Below are positions 1-8,504 of a DNA stretch of 36,791 bases, one piece after another. Every line of letters begins with the position of its first letter. Position 1 is the stretch's first letter. The DNA is from Syntrophorhabdaceae bacterium (lineage in GTDB: Bacteria; Desulfobacterota; Syntrophorhabdia; Syntrophorhabdales; Syntrophorhabdaceae). Location: the NCBI GenBank assembly GCA_026416315.1, contig JAOAFK010000005.1:1-36791 (forward strand), written 5' to 3'. The position numbers and the translations under genes were made by a program. The notes under the pieces were generated by a model, which saw only the letters and a list, made by a program, of their open reading frames with translations, did not search any database and was not told the DNA's origin.

Positions 1-1722
1 ATAATAAATAAATACAATGAAAATTTTGTTTTTTTTCATGATAAAAGCCTTTTTACGTATTTTAGCGATGAAAATGAAGGTAAGGTGGGTATTAATATAA
101 AGTGGATTGATAGTATTGAAGAAACCTTAAAGAAGATTAAGGCAGGTGAAGAAGGGGTTTTTTTAAACAATGAAGTATGTATAGATTCAAGGGGTATAAT
201 ATTAAAGGAAAAAGACACCAGTAAGATTGACCTGCAGCAGTACAGGGAAAGAAAAAGGGTAGAAAAGGAGATAAAAGAGATAGAGATTGCCTTGAATAAA
301 CATGCAGAGAGCATGAATCAGATAAAAAAAGAATTGGAAATTAAAGAAAGGGAGTACAGACAGGTCATAATAAATATTGAAGACAAAGAAAAGGTATTAA
401 AGAGATATGAATTGACCTTGGCAAGGCTCCAAACTGAAATAAAAACAGTAAGAGAAAGATTAAATGAAATAGAATCACATATAGAAATCTATGATGAAGA
501 CCTCTCTGAGTCTACTATACAGGCTTTAAAAGACGAAATAAACGGTCATATGGATAAGAAAAAAGTCCTTGAAGAAAGGCTGGATGGTCTTAAAAAAGAG
601 CTTGACAGATTGAAGGGTATGTATGAAAAGACCATGTCAGGCTGGAGGGCGATTTCAATAGAGATTGAAAGAAAGAAGAATATTGTAAACACCACAAACG
701 AAGATATAGAAAGAAAGGGCAATCAGATTTTAAATATAAAAAAAGAAATAGAGGATATACATATACGTCTGAAAGAAGCGGATGAAAAAAGCATTGCATG
801 TACAACAAACATTGAAAGACTAAAGCAAGCATACGAAGAAATTAAGGTTAATACAAAGAAACAGATTGGACGATATGAAGAATTAAAACATACATACGGT
901 ACACTCCATGTGGAAAAACAGGCTATTTCAGAGCAAATAGAGGCGGTTTTAAAGGAAATTGAAAAAACTAAATCCAAGAAAGAATCTGCTGAAAAGGAAA
1001 TGGCCGTCATGATGGAGAAAAAAAGGGTCATAGAGGAGAGGCTTTTTTCTTCATACAATGTGGAAGACATATACAGCATCCCTCTTGCCCCTATTTCAGA
1101 ACTTGAGGCTGAAAGGAATCGTATTGAAGAAGAGATAAAAGAATTGGGTGAGGTGAACTTCAGGGCAGAAAAAGAATATATAGAGACTAAGGCGAGAATG
1201 GAATTTCTCGATACACAGAAAAAAGACTTAAAAGATGCCATGGATTCTCTAAAAAAGACCATATTAAAGATAGACGGCATTACAAAGGAGATGTTTTTTG
1301 AAACCTTTGAGACTGTAAACAGTGCATTCAAAAGGTTTACAGATATGCTATTCAAAGGTGGTAACGGTCAACTGGTATTCAACCAGGATTCTCTCGGTGT
1401 TGATATGTTTGTGCAGTTGCCAGGAAAAAAAGTTTTGAGGATGGAGCAATTATCCGGTGGTGAGAAAGCACTCATTTCCATTGCCTTTCTTCTCTCCCTT
1501 ATGGACACAAACCCATCACCTTTTTCCATCCTTGATGAGATAGATGCACCCCTTGATGATGCAAATGTTATGGCTTTATTAGAGATTATAAAGACCATTG
1601 TCCATAAGACACAGATTATCTTTATTACCCATAATAGACTGACCATGGAGGCATCCGATACGATTTACGGTGTTACCATGGAGGAGCCTGGTATATCTAA
1701 AATTGTTTCTGTAAGGTTATAG
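1..1722 (+). CDS. smc: Chromosome segregation protein SMC, C-terminal half (5' partial)
   Basis: SMC is a cytoplasmic ATPase that forms a long hinged dimer and compacts and segregates the chromosome with ScpA and ScpB. The frame is open to the first base of the window, so the GTG at 85 is not a real start and the N-terminal head lies upstream. The first residues look like the end of the hinge (a Gly-rich stretch ending GIILKEKD). About 300 residues of charged, heptad-like coiled coil follow. The C-terminal head carries the ABC signature LSGGEKALIS near 1450, the Walker B segment SILDEIDAPLDD near 1530-1560 and the switch motif FITHNR near 1620. About 573 residues are present of a usual 1,150-1,200. 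RecN in this window has a similar fold but is much shorter. The gene ends 2 bp from convergent pcm, with no terminator seen between them. Confidence 0.95.
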   Translation: MINKYNENFVFFHDKSLFTYFSDENEGKVGINIKWIDSIEETLKKIKAGEEGVFLNNEVCIDSRGIILKEKDTSKIDLQQYRERKRVEKEIKEIEIALNKHAESMNQIKKELEIKEREYRQVIINIEDKEKVLKRYELTLARLQTEIKTVRERLNEIESHIEIYDEDLSESTIQALKDEINGHMDKKKVLEERLDGLKKELDRLKGMYEKTMSGWRAISIEIERKKNIVNTTNEDIERKGNQILNIKKEIEDIHIRLKEADEKSIACTTNIERLKQAYEEIKVNTKKQIGRYEELKHTYGTLHVEKQAISEQIEAVLKEIEKTKSKKESAEKEMAVMMEKKRVIEERLFSSYNVEDIYSIPLAPISELEAERNRIEEEIKELGEVNFRAEKEYIETKARMEFLDTQKKDLKDAMDSLKKTILKIDGITKEMFFETFETVNSAFKRFTDMLFKGGNGQLVFNQDSLGVDMFVQLPGKKVLRMEQLSGGEKALISIAFLLSLMDTNPSPFSILDEIDAPLDDANVMALLEIIKTIVHKTQIIFITHNRLTMEASDTIYGVTMEEPGISKIVSVRL

Positions 1723-1724
1723 AA

Positions 1725-2435
1725 TCACTTCTGAACCTCACCCGTCATAGGAACAAATCTTACATCACAGATATGTTTTTTAATATATTTACCCTTTTCC
1801 TTTTTGATGAGGGTGAGGTGCTGGTATAAAAGGGTATCGCCAAGAGGTATGATGAGCCTCCCTCCTTCTTTTAACTGTTCAAGAAGGGGTGGAGGGATGC
1901 GTTTTGCCGCAGCGGTAACCATTATGGCATCAAATGGTGCATACTCAACCCATCCTTGATATCCATCACCTAATTTTACCTTGATATTTTTATATCCTAA
2001 ATCTTTTAATCTTTTGAAAGCCATCTCATAAATTTTTTTATTTATTTCAATGGTATAAACTTCTTTTACGATTTCAGCAAGTATTGCTGCTTGATAACCT
2101 GAACCTGTGCCTATCTCAAGCACCCTTTCATCTCCTTTTAATTCAAGTGATTCAGTCATAAGTGCCACAATGTAAGGCTGAGAAATGGTTTGACCCTCAC
2201 CGATTGGCAGGGGATGGTCATTATAGGCTTTATCTATAAGGCTGGGGTCAACAAAGAGATGCCTCTTTACCTTTAGCATGGCATTTAGCACCTTTCTGTC
2301 TTTAATGCCCCTTGCCTCGATATCTCGTCTTACCATCTCCTCCCTTTTTTTATCAAATGTATCATTGGAGATGGCATATGAATATATAAGGACTATTGAG
2401 AAACATATGAAAATTAAAATTAAAATCTTTTTCAT
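1725..2435 (-). CDS. pcm: Protein-L-isoaspartate O-methyltransferase with export signal
   Basis: This enzyme uses S-adenosylmethionine (SAM) to methylate L-isoaspartyl residues and so starts repair of aged proteins. The family is recognised from the substrate-loop segment PIGEGQTISQPY (about residues 77-88), the SAM motif LEIGTGSGY (about 106-114) and the later segment FDAIMVTAA. I chose the ATG at 2435, giving 236 residues. An in-frame TTG at 2507 adds 24 residues that look like untranslated leader. From this ATG the protein begins with a KK pair, a hydrophobic stretch at about 4-21 and a plausible signal peptidase site after AIS, so it is probably periplasmic or membrane anchored. That is odd for an enzyme needing cytoplasmic SAM. 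The gene is monocistronic, convergent with smc, and has no clear Shine-Dalgarno sequence. Confidence 0.9.
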   Translation of the reverse strand: MKKILILIFICFSIVLIYSYAISNDTFDKKREEMVRRDIEARGIKDRKVLNAMLKVKRHLFVDPSLIDKAYNDHPLPIGEGQTISQPYIVALMTESLELKGDERVLEIGTGSGYQAAILAEIVKEVYTIEINKKIYEMAFKRLKDLGYKNIKVKLGDGYQGWVEYAPFDAIMVTAAAKRIPPPLLEQLKEGGRLIIPLGDTLLYQHLTLIKKEKGKYIKKHICDVRFVPMTGEVQK

Positions 2436-2749
2436 GATAAAAGGATAGCATACTTTAAAAGTCCATAAAAGTTTTTTTGAAAATAGGGCATATAATATAT
2501 TACTCAACTACTAATATTTACCCCTCATATGTTTGATCCTTTAAAAATATCCCTAATTTTCAAATACCCTTTTTATTAAGAATTCTCTATAACTCTTTTC
2601 AGTTTCTTCTTTTTTTGAAGAAAGAATGAAAGATATTTAGATGTTGATAGTTAAAAACGCCTTGACATAAACAGTATTAAAGGCTAAAAGGAATATATAA
2701 ACTAATTGTTGAAAGGTTTGTAAATAAACACCCTGAATATGGATAAATT
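2436..2749. other. Intergenic region between divergent pcm and the PhoU-like gene
   Basis: This 314-base AT-rich stretch holds the upstream regions of two divergent genes. I see a good plus-strand promoter at 2662-2690 and a weak AT-only inverted repeat at 2603-2609/2617-2623 (TTTCTTC, seven T, GAAGAAA). The minus-strand leader of pcm contains TATA-like hexamers near 2485-2500 but no convincing paired -35. I found no RNA gene or short ORF. Confidence 0.5.
2662..2690 (+). promoter_or_regulatory. Sigma-70-type promoter of the PhoU-like gene
   Basis: A perfect -35 TTGACA at 2662-2667 is followed, after exactly 17 bp, by TAAAAG at 2685-2690, a 4 of 6 match to the -10 consensus. The predicted start near 2697 gives a leader of about 53 nt to the ATG at 2750. 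Confidence 0.6.
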
Positions 2750-3334
2750 ATGGATGAGAAAGAGATAACAAAAAGGTTATATGAGATGTTTGAAGGTGCA
2801 TTAAAGGCCTTCGATTATATATCAGAGGGTTTTTTATCACAGAATAAAGATGTATTGGAGAAGGGAGAGACATTGTTTATTGAGATGCTTTCGTCAAATC
2901 TTGAATTTGCAGAAAAGATTGTTCACCAAGGAAAGAAAAATGAATTTGATGAAAAATTTTTAAGCCTTATCATACCTCTTCAAGAGATCGCCCTTGCGGT
3001 AAGAAACCTCATATCCAAAGAGAAGGCCATACTCGAAAGAAATGTGATCTTCAGCATGAAGGCGGTCATGGAGATTACAGAACTGTTTTCAGCCATGAAA
3101 AGGCAATTTACTGATACAAAGGATTATATTCTTACAAAAAATCCAGCCTTGAAAGAAAATATTGCTGTGACTAAAGAAAAGATTATAAAAATGGTGGATG
3201 AATATGCTGCGATGCATAAGGAAAGGCTCATTACAGGTTTTTTCGGTATAAAGGCCTCATATCTTTATCTTTCACTCATTGGCTCTTTCAAGACCGTTGC
3301 AAAGGAGCTTGTAGAGTTTTCTGAAAAGATTTGA
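2750..3334 (+). CDS. PhoU-like helical-bundle protein
   Basis: This 194-residue soluble protein looks all-helical, with no signal peptide or membrane segment. Its spacing of charged and hydrophobic residues recalls single PhoU-type three-helix bundles, which act as cytoplasmic regulators of phosphate transport or bind metal. I recognise the general pattern only; no diagnostic E/DxxxD metal motif is certain. It opens MDEKEITKRLYEMFEGAL and ends near LVEFSEKI. The Shine-Dalgarno sequence is weak (GGA about 6 nt upstream). The gene stands alone with its own promoter and converges with pmbA after 5 bp, so neighbours give no hint of function. A generic four-helix-bundle protein is the main alternative. 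Confidence 0.65.
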   Translation: MDEKEITKRLYEMFEGALKAFDYISEGFLSQNKDVLEKGETLFIEMLSSNLEFAEKIVHQGKKNEFDEKFLSLIIPLQEIALAVRNLISKEKAILERNVIFSMKAVMEITELFSAMKRQFTDTKDYILTKNPALKENIAVTKEKIIKMVDEYAAMHKERLITGFFGIKASYLYLSLIGSFKTVAKELVEFSEKI

Positions 3335-3340
3335 AATCTT
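3324..3340. repeat. Palindrome at the convergent gene junction
   Basis: AAAGATTT, one G, then AAATCTTT form a 17-bp dyad that includes the stop codon of the PhoU-like gene and touches the stop of pmbA. It could fold into a small hairpin on either transcript and act as a weak bidirectional terminator. The AT-only stem makes this tentative. Confidence 0.35.
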
Positions 3341-4641
3341 TATTTTCCGCTTATCTTCATCCCTTCGATGTACAAAGAAGGTGATCCATAAATACCGTAA
3401 AATTTCATGTCATTCCCTATTTCTTTTATGTTGTTAAATAATTCAAACACATTTCCTGATAAGATTACCTCTTTGAAGGGTTTTATTTTTCCATTTTTAA
3501 TCAGATGCCCTATAGCACCGAGAGAGAAATCGCCAGTTACTGGATTGGCTGTATGGGTACCTATCAATTCCTCTATAATGATACCATTATTCATGTGATT
3601 ATGGATATTTACATTACCTTTTTCAATAAACATCCCCCTTATACCACATTTGGGTGGATCTTTTAAGCCTGTTCTTACTGAATTACCTGTTGAAGGTTTT
3701 TTGAATTTTTTTCCGTAATAAACGTCATAAAGGAATGTTAAAAAAACACCATTCTTTACCACATAATTTTCATTTAGAGGAACACCCTCACCGTCGAATA
3801 GAAAAGCATTTATACCTGTTTTACCTGAATCTATGATATCTAAAACCTCAGAAAAACATTTTTCTTCAATTCTGCCTTTCAGTTTTGTCTTGTTTTTAAA
3901 GAGATTTTCTCCAAGGAAAGAGCCTGATAGGATCCCGAGTATATCACATGCTGCCTGGGGTTTTAAAATGCCATCATAAATGCCAGTTTCGATCTGACTG
4001 CTTCCGAGAAATGAAATAGCCTTTTCAGCAATTTCTAAACCAAACTTTTCTAAATTTAAATCTTTTAAAAAATAAGACCATTGCCAGTCAAACCATGAAA
4101 CTTCATCTTTATCTTTTGCAACAGCCATCCCTGTTATTACATAAACTGTTTTTTTAGCCCTCTGGGAAATACCGTTTGAATTTAAAAGCCATATCTCAAT
4201 TTCTTCTTGGTGTAATTCACATCCCCTTGTGGTTACAATTCTCTTGTCAAAATTTCTCACGGATCTCTCAAATTCAATAATCATCTCCTTTTTTATCGTA
4301 TCATCAATGTTTATACCTTCCTCGTCATAGAGAAGAAGTGGGGGATAATCACCTGAAGGGTAGGGAAATCCATAATCATCATCTCTATCTACATAAGGTA
4401 AAATCTCAAGGCAATTCGATAAAAGGGCATCTATGCCTTTATCATTGATATCAAAGGTATATGAGAATACCAGCCTTTTATCTTTAATGCCCCTTATGGC
4501 AATGCCTTCCTCTTCCCTGAATTCGGCAGTGTATATATCAAGATCGCGGCTTTCATATTTTTTTGTCTTTTCCTTCATATAGAAGAGCTCAAAGCTATCA
4601 AAGAGGGCTTCCATTTTTGTTAAAATCTTCTCCATATCCAT
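3340..4641 (-). CDS. pmbA: TldE/PmbA-type metalloprotease partner
   Basis: PmbA (TldE) pairs with TldD to form a cytoplasmic protease that degrades unfolded peptides and, in some bacteria, matures modified peptides. This 433-residue protein has the family's C-terminal core: DGEGVP (about 290), the ELIGTHTANPVTGDFSLGAI block and the KPFKEVILSGNVFELFNNI block. I see no HExxxH zinc motif, which fits the TldE rather than the TldD half. TldD is not in this window. The gene is the last of a ten-gene operon, 3 bp after the acetyltransferase gene. The start is ATG 4641; an in-frame ATG lies two codons later. The usual family length is about 430-450, so it appears complete. Confidence 0.88.
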   Translation of the reverse strand: MDMEKILTKMEALFDSFELFYMKEKTKKYESRDLDIYTAEFREEEGIAIRGIKDKRLVFSYTFDINDKGIDALLSNCLEILPYVDRDDDYGFPYPSGDYPPLLLYDEEGINIDDTIKKEMIIEFERSVRNFDKRIVTTRGCELHQEEIEIWLLNSNGISQRAKKTVYVITGMAVAKDKDEVSWFDWQWSYFLKDLNLEKFGLEIAEKAISFLGSSQIETGIYDGILKPQAACDILGILSGSFLGENLFKNKTKLKGRIEEKCFSEVLDIIDSGKTGINAFLFDGEGVPLNENYVVKNGVFLTFLYDVYYGKKFKKPSTGNSVRTGLKDPPKCGIRGMFIEKGNVNIHNHMNNGIIIEELIGTHTANPVTGDFSLGAIGHLIKNGKIKPFKEVILSGNVFELFNNIKEIGNDMKFYGIYGSPSLYIEGMKISGK

Positions 4642-4644
4642 TCC

Positions 4645-5100
4645 TTAAAAGGTTATGTCCATCTTCATGGCGACCTCGTCGCACTGTGGAAATTTAGGGC
4701 ATTTTATGCAGTCAGACCATATCTTTTGGGGTAGCTCTTTTTTGTCAGTTATATAGAACCCACATTTTTTAAAGAATTCGGTCTGATATGTTAAAAGAAA
4801 TACATGCTTAATCCTAAAAAGTTTTGCCTCTTCAATGGTGGCCTCTACAATTGCCTTTCCTACCCCTCTTTTTCTGTAAGAACTCAATACGCAGACTGAC
4901 CTGATCTCAGCTAAGTCTTCCCAGCATATATGAAGGGCACCGGTGCCTACAATTCTACCGTTATCCACATAGACGAAATAGTCCCTCATGTTGTCATACA
5001 GTTCACCTAAAGACCTAGGCAACATCTCACCTTTTGCAGCGGAAGCATTTATCAATTTATGAATCTGTTTTATATCTTCAATGGATGCCTTTTTTAGCAT
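4645..5100 (-). CDS. argA: GNAT N-acetyltransferase, probable N-acetylglutamate synthase
   Basis: This 151-residue GNAT enzyme transfers acetyl from acetyl-CoA to an amine. The acetyl-CoA loop RKRGVG is at about 76-81, after the beta-strand AEIRSVCVLSSY. The C-terminal segment PQKIWSDCIKCPKFPQCDE is one I associate with short stand-alone ArgA-type acetyltransferases of deltaproteobacteria, related to the domain fused to some ArgH proteins. The likely role is therefore the first step of arginine synthesis, L-glutamate to N-acetylglutamate. It lacks the amino-acid-kinase-like domain of classical ArgA, so feedback control would differ. Its ATG overlaps the recN stop by 23 bp, implying translational coupling. 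Substrate is inferred; a general GNAT is the fallback. Confidence 0.75.
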   Translation of the reverse strand: MLKKASIEDIKQIHKLINASAAKGEMLPRSLGELYDNMRDYFVYVDNGRIVGTGALHICWEDLAEIRSVCVLSSYRKRGVGKAIVEATIEEAKLFRIKHVFLLTYQTEFFKKCGFYITDKKELPQKIWSDCIKCPKFPQCDEVAMKMDITF

Positions 5101-6697
5101 TTTTGAGCATCTCCTCTGCCATCTTGATTGTTTTTTCTGTTATCTCCAAACCACCTAACATCCTTGCTATTTCCTTTATCCTCTCAGTTTCATCAAGTCT
5201 CTTTATGCTTGTTATTGTATAATCTTTCATCTGATGTTTTTCAACCAGGAAATGATTATTTCCATAGACTGCTATCTGGGGAAGATGGGTGATGCAGATT
5301 ATCTGATGGTTTTCTGAAAGCATTTTCAACCTTAACCCAACCATCTCTGCAACCATACCACCAATACCTGTGTCTATTTCGTCAAAGATCATGGTTTTAT
5401 TCCATGTGTCTCCCATCACCCTTTTTACGGCAAGCATGATCCTTGAGAGTTCTCCTCCTGATGCGATTTTCCTCAATGGTTTTAAAGCCTCACCAGGATT
5501 GGGGCTTATCAAAAAATCAATATCATCCCTGCCATCTTCTTCTATATAGCCTCTGTCTTTAATCTCTATTTTAAACTGTGTCTTTTCCATGGCAAGCATT
5601 TTAAGCTCTTCCATGACCATACTTTCTATTTTTAAAGCGCCTTTTTTCCTGTTATCTGATAGGACATCGGCCAATATCTGAAGTTCTCTATTTATTTCTG
5701 ATAATTTTTTTTCTGTTTCTTTTATGTTTTCTGTCAGTTTTAATAAATATTCAAGCCTTGCCCTTGCATTCTTGTAATATCTATTAATATCTTCGATAGT
5801 TTTTCCGTATTTTTCTTTTAGGGAAAATATTTTTGAAAGTCTATCTTCCACCCTTTTTAATTCATCCGGTTCAGAGATTATGGTCTTTGACCTTTCCTTA
5901 ATCTCTCTGTATAAATCATCAATCTCATAGGATATTGATTCTATCTTTTCTATAAAATTGCTTATAAGCTGAATGTGTCTAAACTGTTTTAGAATAGATA
6001 GGCAAAAATATATACAATTATGGGCGGAAGCATCTCCTTCGTACAGATTTTCAGCTACTTCCTGAAGTGTGCTTTTTATCCTTTCCCCCTCTTTTAAAAT
6101 CTTTAGCCTTTCTTTCAGTTCTTCTTCTTCGCCTTCTTTTAGACATGCGTTTTCAATTTCATCGACCTGAAATTCAAGGAACCCTATTTCCTTTTCCTTT
6201 GTGCCTGCCTCACCAAGCATGGTTTTTAAATTGCTTTCCAACTCCCTTAGTTCCTTTACCTTTTCCCTCAAAACTTCCCTTTGCCTATCTAATTTCAGAA
6301 TGCCATCTACCATCCTGATGTAATGTTCTTTTTCGAGGAGGTTTCTGTATTCATTCTGTCCGTATACGTGCAGTAGATTTTGAGCGATCTCTTCCATCCT
6401 GTTTAATGGTATGGGTTCTCCATTTAAAAACGCCCTTGACCTGCCTGAGCCAAGGATAACCCTTTTTAAAATAAACTCTTTTTCACCCTCTAAAAAATGG
6501 GCCACTATTTCAGCCTGTTTTGCCGAGGTCTTTAAAACTTCAGGTGAGACCTTTTGGTTTAAAAAGGTTGTTAATGCGTTTATGATTATAGATTTTCCTG
6601 CACCCGTTTCGCCTGTTATGACATTAAATCCTTCATCAAAATCCACCTCCATTTCGTCAATGATGGCAAACCCCTTAACCTTCAAAAAGGTTAACAT
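5078..6697 (-). CDS. recN: DNA repair protein RecN
   Basis: RecN is an SMC-like cytoplasmic ATPase recruited to double-strand breaks. The 539-residue protein has Walker A GETGAGKS at 29-36, a long central coiled coil, the signature SGGELSRIMLA, Walker B MIFDEIDTGIGG and the switch segment CITHLPQIA. Length matches the family (about 550). The start is ATG 6697, 3 bp after the nadK stop. RecN following NAD kinase is a common bacterial arrangement. It overlaps the downstream acetyltransferase gene by 23 bp. I see no LexA-type operator directly upstream, as expected inside an operon. Confidence 0.96.
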   Translation of the reverse strand: MLTFLKVKGFAIIDEMEVDFDEGFNVITGETGAGKSIIINALTTFLNQKVSPEVLKTSAKQAEIVAHFLEGEKEFILKRVILGSGRSRAFLNGEPIPLNRMEEIAQNLLHVYGQNEYRNLLEKEHYIRMVDGILKLDRQREVLREKVKELRELESNLKTMLGEAGTKEKEIGFLEFQVDEIENACLKEGEEEELKERLKILKEGERIKSTLQEVAENLYEGDASAHNCIYFCLSILKQFRHIQLISNFIEKIESISYEIDDLYREIKERSKTIISEPDELKRVEDRLSKIFSLKEKYGKTIEDINRYYKNARARLEYLLKLTENIKETEKKLSEINRELQILADVLSDNRKKGALKIESMVMEELKMLAMEKTQFKIEIKDRGYIEEDGRDDIDFLISPNPGEALKPLRKIASGGELSRIMLAVKRVMGDTWNKTMIFDEIDTGIGGMVAEMVGLRLKMLSENHQIICITHLPQIAVYGNNHFLVEKHQMKDYTITSIKRLDETERIKEIARMLGGLEITEKTIKMAEEMLKNAKKGIH

Positions 6698-6700
6698 CTT

Positions 6701-7552
6701 TTATCTTTCACCCCATTTTAGCTTTTCCCTTAAGATTTCAAAATATCCCCGAGAAAAAGACTTGATAAGGTTTACAGAATAAGATGATTTTTTTGCAACC
6801 ACCTCATCTCTAAACTCAAGGGGGAAGCCAATCTGTCCATCAATAGTTAAGACAACCCTTTCGTTTTTAGATTTTAAAATAGCCTTCATAACCGTATCTT
6901 CTGAAAGTATAAGGGGCCTGTTGGTAAGCATGTGTGGACAAATGGGTGTAATTATCACATTTTTTAATGAGGGATAAAGTATGGGACCCCCTGCAGAAAG
7001 GGAATAACCCGTGGAACCTGTGGGAGTAGAAAAAATAAGTCCATCTGCCTTGTATGTTGTAAGATACACATTGTTTACATAAACCTCTATGTCAATGATC
7101 CTCGCAAGGGCATCCTTTGTAATAACCGCATCATTTAAAACAGGGAGATTAAATATGGTGCTGCCTTCTCGAATGACTTCAACATCAAGCATCATACGCC
7201 TTGATATTTTATAGTTACCAGAAAGTACTCTTTTTAACATCAAAGGCAACTCTTCTGCCGAGATCTCAGTCAAAAAACCAAGCCCACCTAAATTCACCCC
7301 TAAAATGGGAACCTCTTTACCTTTTAATTGTCTTGCCACAGCAAGGAGTGTCCCATCGCCCCCTAAAACAATTATCAAATTTGCATCTTCACCCACATGC
7401 TCAAGTTCAAGGGTTTTTGTGTAATTCAAAGACCTTGCAGACTCCTCATCGAGGAAAATCTCCACTTCATTGCCATATAAATGTATTATGTTCTCAGCAA
7501 TTTTTATGGCATCATGCTTTTTTCTCTTACAGACAATATGTATCCTTTTCAT
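6701..7552 (-). CDS. nadK: NAD kinase
   Basis: NAD kinase makes NADP from NAD and ATP (or polyphosphate) in the cytoplasm. The 283-residue protein has the GGDGT motif at 64-68, then NLGGLGFLTE, and the substrate region STPTGSTGYSLSAGGP. The frame extends two codons to a TTG at 7558, but a GGAAAGG Shine-Dalgarno at 7561-7567 lies 8 nt from ATG 7552 and only 2 nt from the TTG, so the ATG is preferred. The gene sits 57 bp after sucD and 3 bp before recN in the kor-suc operon. Length and motifs are complete. Confidence 0.95.
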   Translation of the reverse strand: MKRIHIVCKRKKHDAIKIAENIIHLYGNEVEIFLDEESARSLNYTKTLELEHVGEDANLIIVLGGDGTLLAVARQLKGKEVPILGVNLGGLGFLTEISAEELPLMLKRVLSGNYKISRRMMLDVEVIREGSTIFNLPVLNDAVITKDALARIIDIEVYVNNVYLTTYKADGLIFSTPTGSTGYSLSAGGPILYPSLKNVIITPICPHMLTNRPLILSEDTVMKAILKSKNERVVLTIDGQIGFPLEFRDEVVAKKSSYSVNLIKSFSRGYFEILREKLKWGER

Positions 7553-7560
7553 CTGCAATA

Positions 7561-7567
7561 CCTTTCC
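7561..7567 (-). promoter_or_regulatory. Ribosome binding site deciding the nadK start
   Basis: GGAAAGG on the minus strand lies 8 nt before ATG 7552 and only 2 nt before the alternative TTG 7558, favouring the ATG. Confidence 0.6.
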
Positions 7568-7609
7568 AAATTCTCATTTTTTGGTCTAAAATGCTTATTA
7601 AGGCTGGTC

Positions 7610-8488
7610 TTATAATCTTTTCTGCCTGGCATCCATTACAGCCTGCCAAATCTCAGCAGGATTTTTTACAACAGTTATCCCTGCCTCCTCAAGGGTTTTT
7701 ATCTTCGTTGCCGCATCCCCTTTACCACCTGAAATTATAGCCCCGGCATGACCCATGCGCCTGTTAGGAGGGGCAGTAACACCGGCAATAAATGCAACAA
7801 CAGGCTTTTTTCTACTTATTTTATAATACTGGGCAGCCTCCTCTTCAGCGGTGCCACCTATTTCCCCAATCATAATAATAAGTTCTGTCTGTTCATCCTC
7901 TTCAAACATTTTTAATAAATCCACATATTTTAATCCCACGATAGGATCGCCGCCTATGCCTATGCATGTAGATTGGCCAATACCCCTGTTTGAAAGCTGG
8001 TATACCACCTCGTAAGTTAAAGTACCGCTCCTTGATATAATACCAATAGGTCCTTCTCTATGGATGTATCCTGCCATTACACCGATTTTACATTTATTAG
8101 GTGAGATTATACCAGGTGTGTTCGGTCCTATGAGGATAGAGCCTTTTGATTTCACATAATGGAAAACACCAAGCATATCAAGGGTAGGTATACCTTCTGT
8201 AAGACAAACTATGATCTTTATGTTTGATTCAGCTGCCTCTAAAATTGCATCGGCAGCAAAAGGGGGTGGTACAAAGATTGCCGTGGCATCAATCTCCATT
8301 CTCCTTTTTGCTTCAGAAACCGTATTAAAAACAGGTATACCCTCAAAGACACTCCCTCCTTTTCCAGGTGTGACACCAGCTACAATATTTGTTCCATATT
8401 CCTTCATCTGTCTTGTATGAAAGGCGCCCTCGTTTCCTGTGATGCCCTGAACAAGCACCTTTGTTGTTTTATCTATAAGGATGCTCAT
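7610..8488 (-). CDS. sucD: Succinate-CoA ligase (ADP-forming), alpha subunit
   Basis: With SucC, this cytoplasmic enzyme interconverts succinyl-CoA and succinate with formation or use of a nucleoside triphosphate. The 292-residue protein shows the CoA-binding start (VLVQGITGNEGAFHTRQM), the GPNTPGIISP segment and the phosphohistidine motif GHAGAI with His at about 247. It follows sucC by 16 bp and lies in one operon with korDABC, so it likely handles the succinyl-CoA made or used by that oxidoreductase. Length matches the family (about 290). Nucleotide preference cannot be read from the sequence by eye. Confidence 0.96.
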   Translation of the reverse strand: MSILIDKTTKVLVQGITGNEGAFHTRQMKEYGTNIVAGVTPGKGGSVFEGIPVFNTVSEAKRRMEIDATAIFVPPPFAADAILEAAESNIKIIVCLTEGIPTLDMLGVFHYVKSKGSILIGPNTPGIISPNKCKIGVMAGYIHREGPIGIISRSGTLTYEVVYQLSNRGIGQSTCIGIGGDPIVGLKYVDLLKMFEEDEQTELIIMIGEIGGTAEEEAAQYYKISRKKPVVAFIAGVTAPPNRRMGHAGAIISGGKGDAATKIKTLEEAGITVVKNPAEIWQAVMDARQKRL

Positions 8489-8504
8489 AACTCAACCGCT
8501 AAAA

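Noticed and set aside
85..85. GTG as the start of SMC
   Set aside because: The frame is open to base 1 and the residues before it continue the hinge region; the gene is 5' truncated by the window.
723..1355. A 210-residue minus-strand frame inside SMC
   Set aside because: It is Ser/Phe-rich antisense of coiled coil with no motif; a typical shadow of a charged coiled-coil gene.
1720..1727. Missing terminator between convergent smc and pcm as a finding
   Set aside because: The 2-bp gap is unusual but gives no testable structure; many compact genomes do this.
2603..2623. Inverted repeat with a T7 loop as a terminator or sRNA
   Set aside because: The stem is AT-rich and only 7 bp; no upstream gene on either strand needs it and no promoter pairs with it.
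3340..4641. pmbA as a TldD-type protease with its own zinc site
   Set aside because: No HExxxH motif is present; it is the TldE-type partner.
6067..6782. Plus-strand open frames inside recN
   Set aside because: They lie antisense to a fully recognisable gene, have no Shine-Dalgarno and look like shadow frames.
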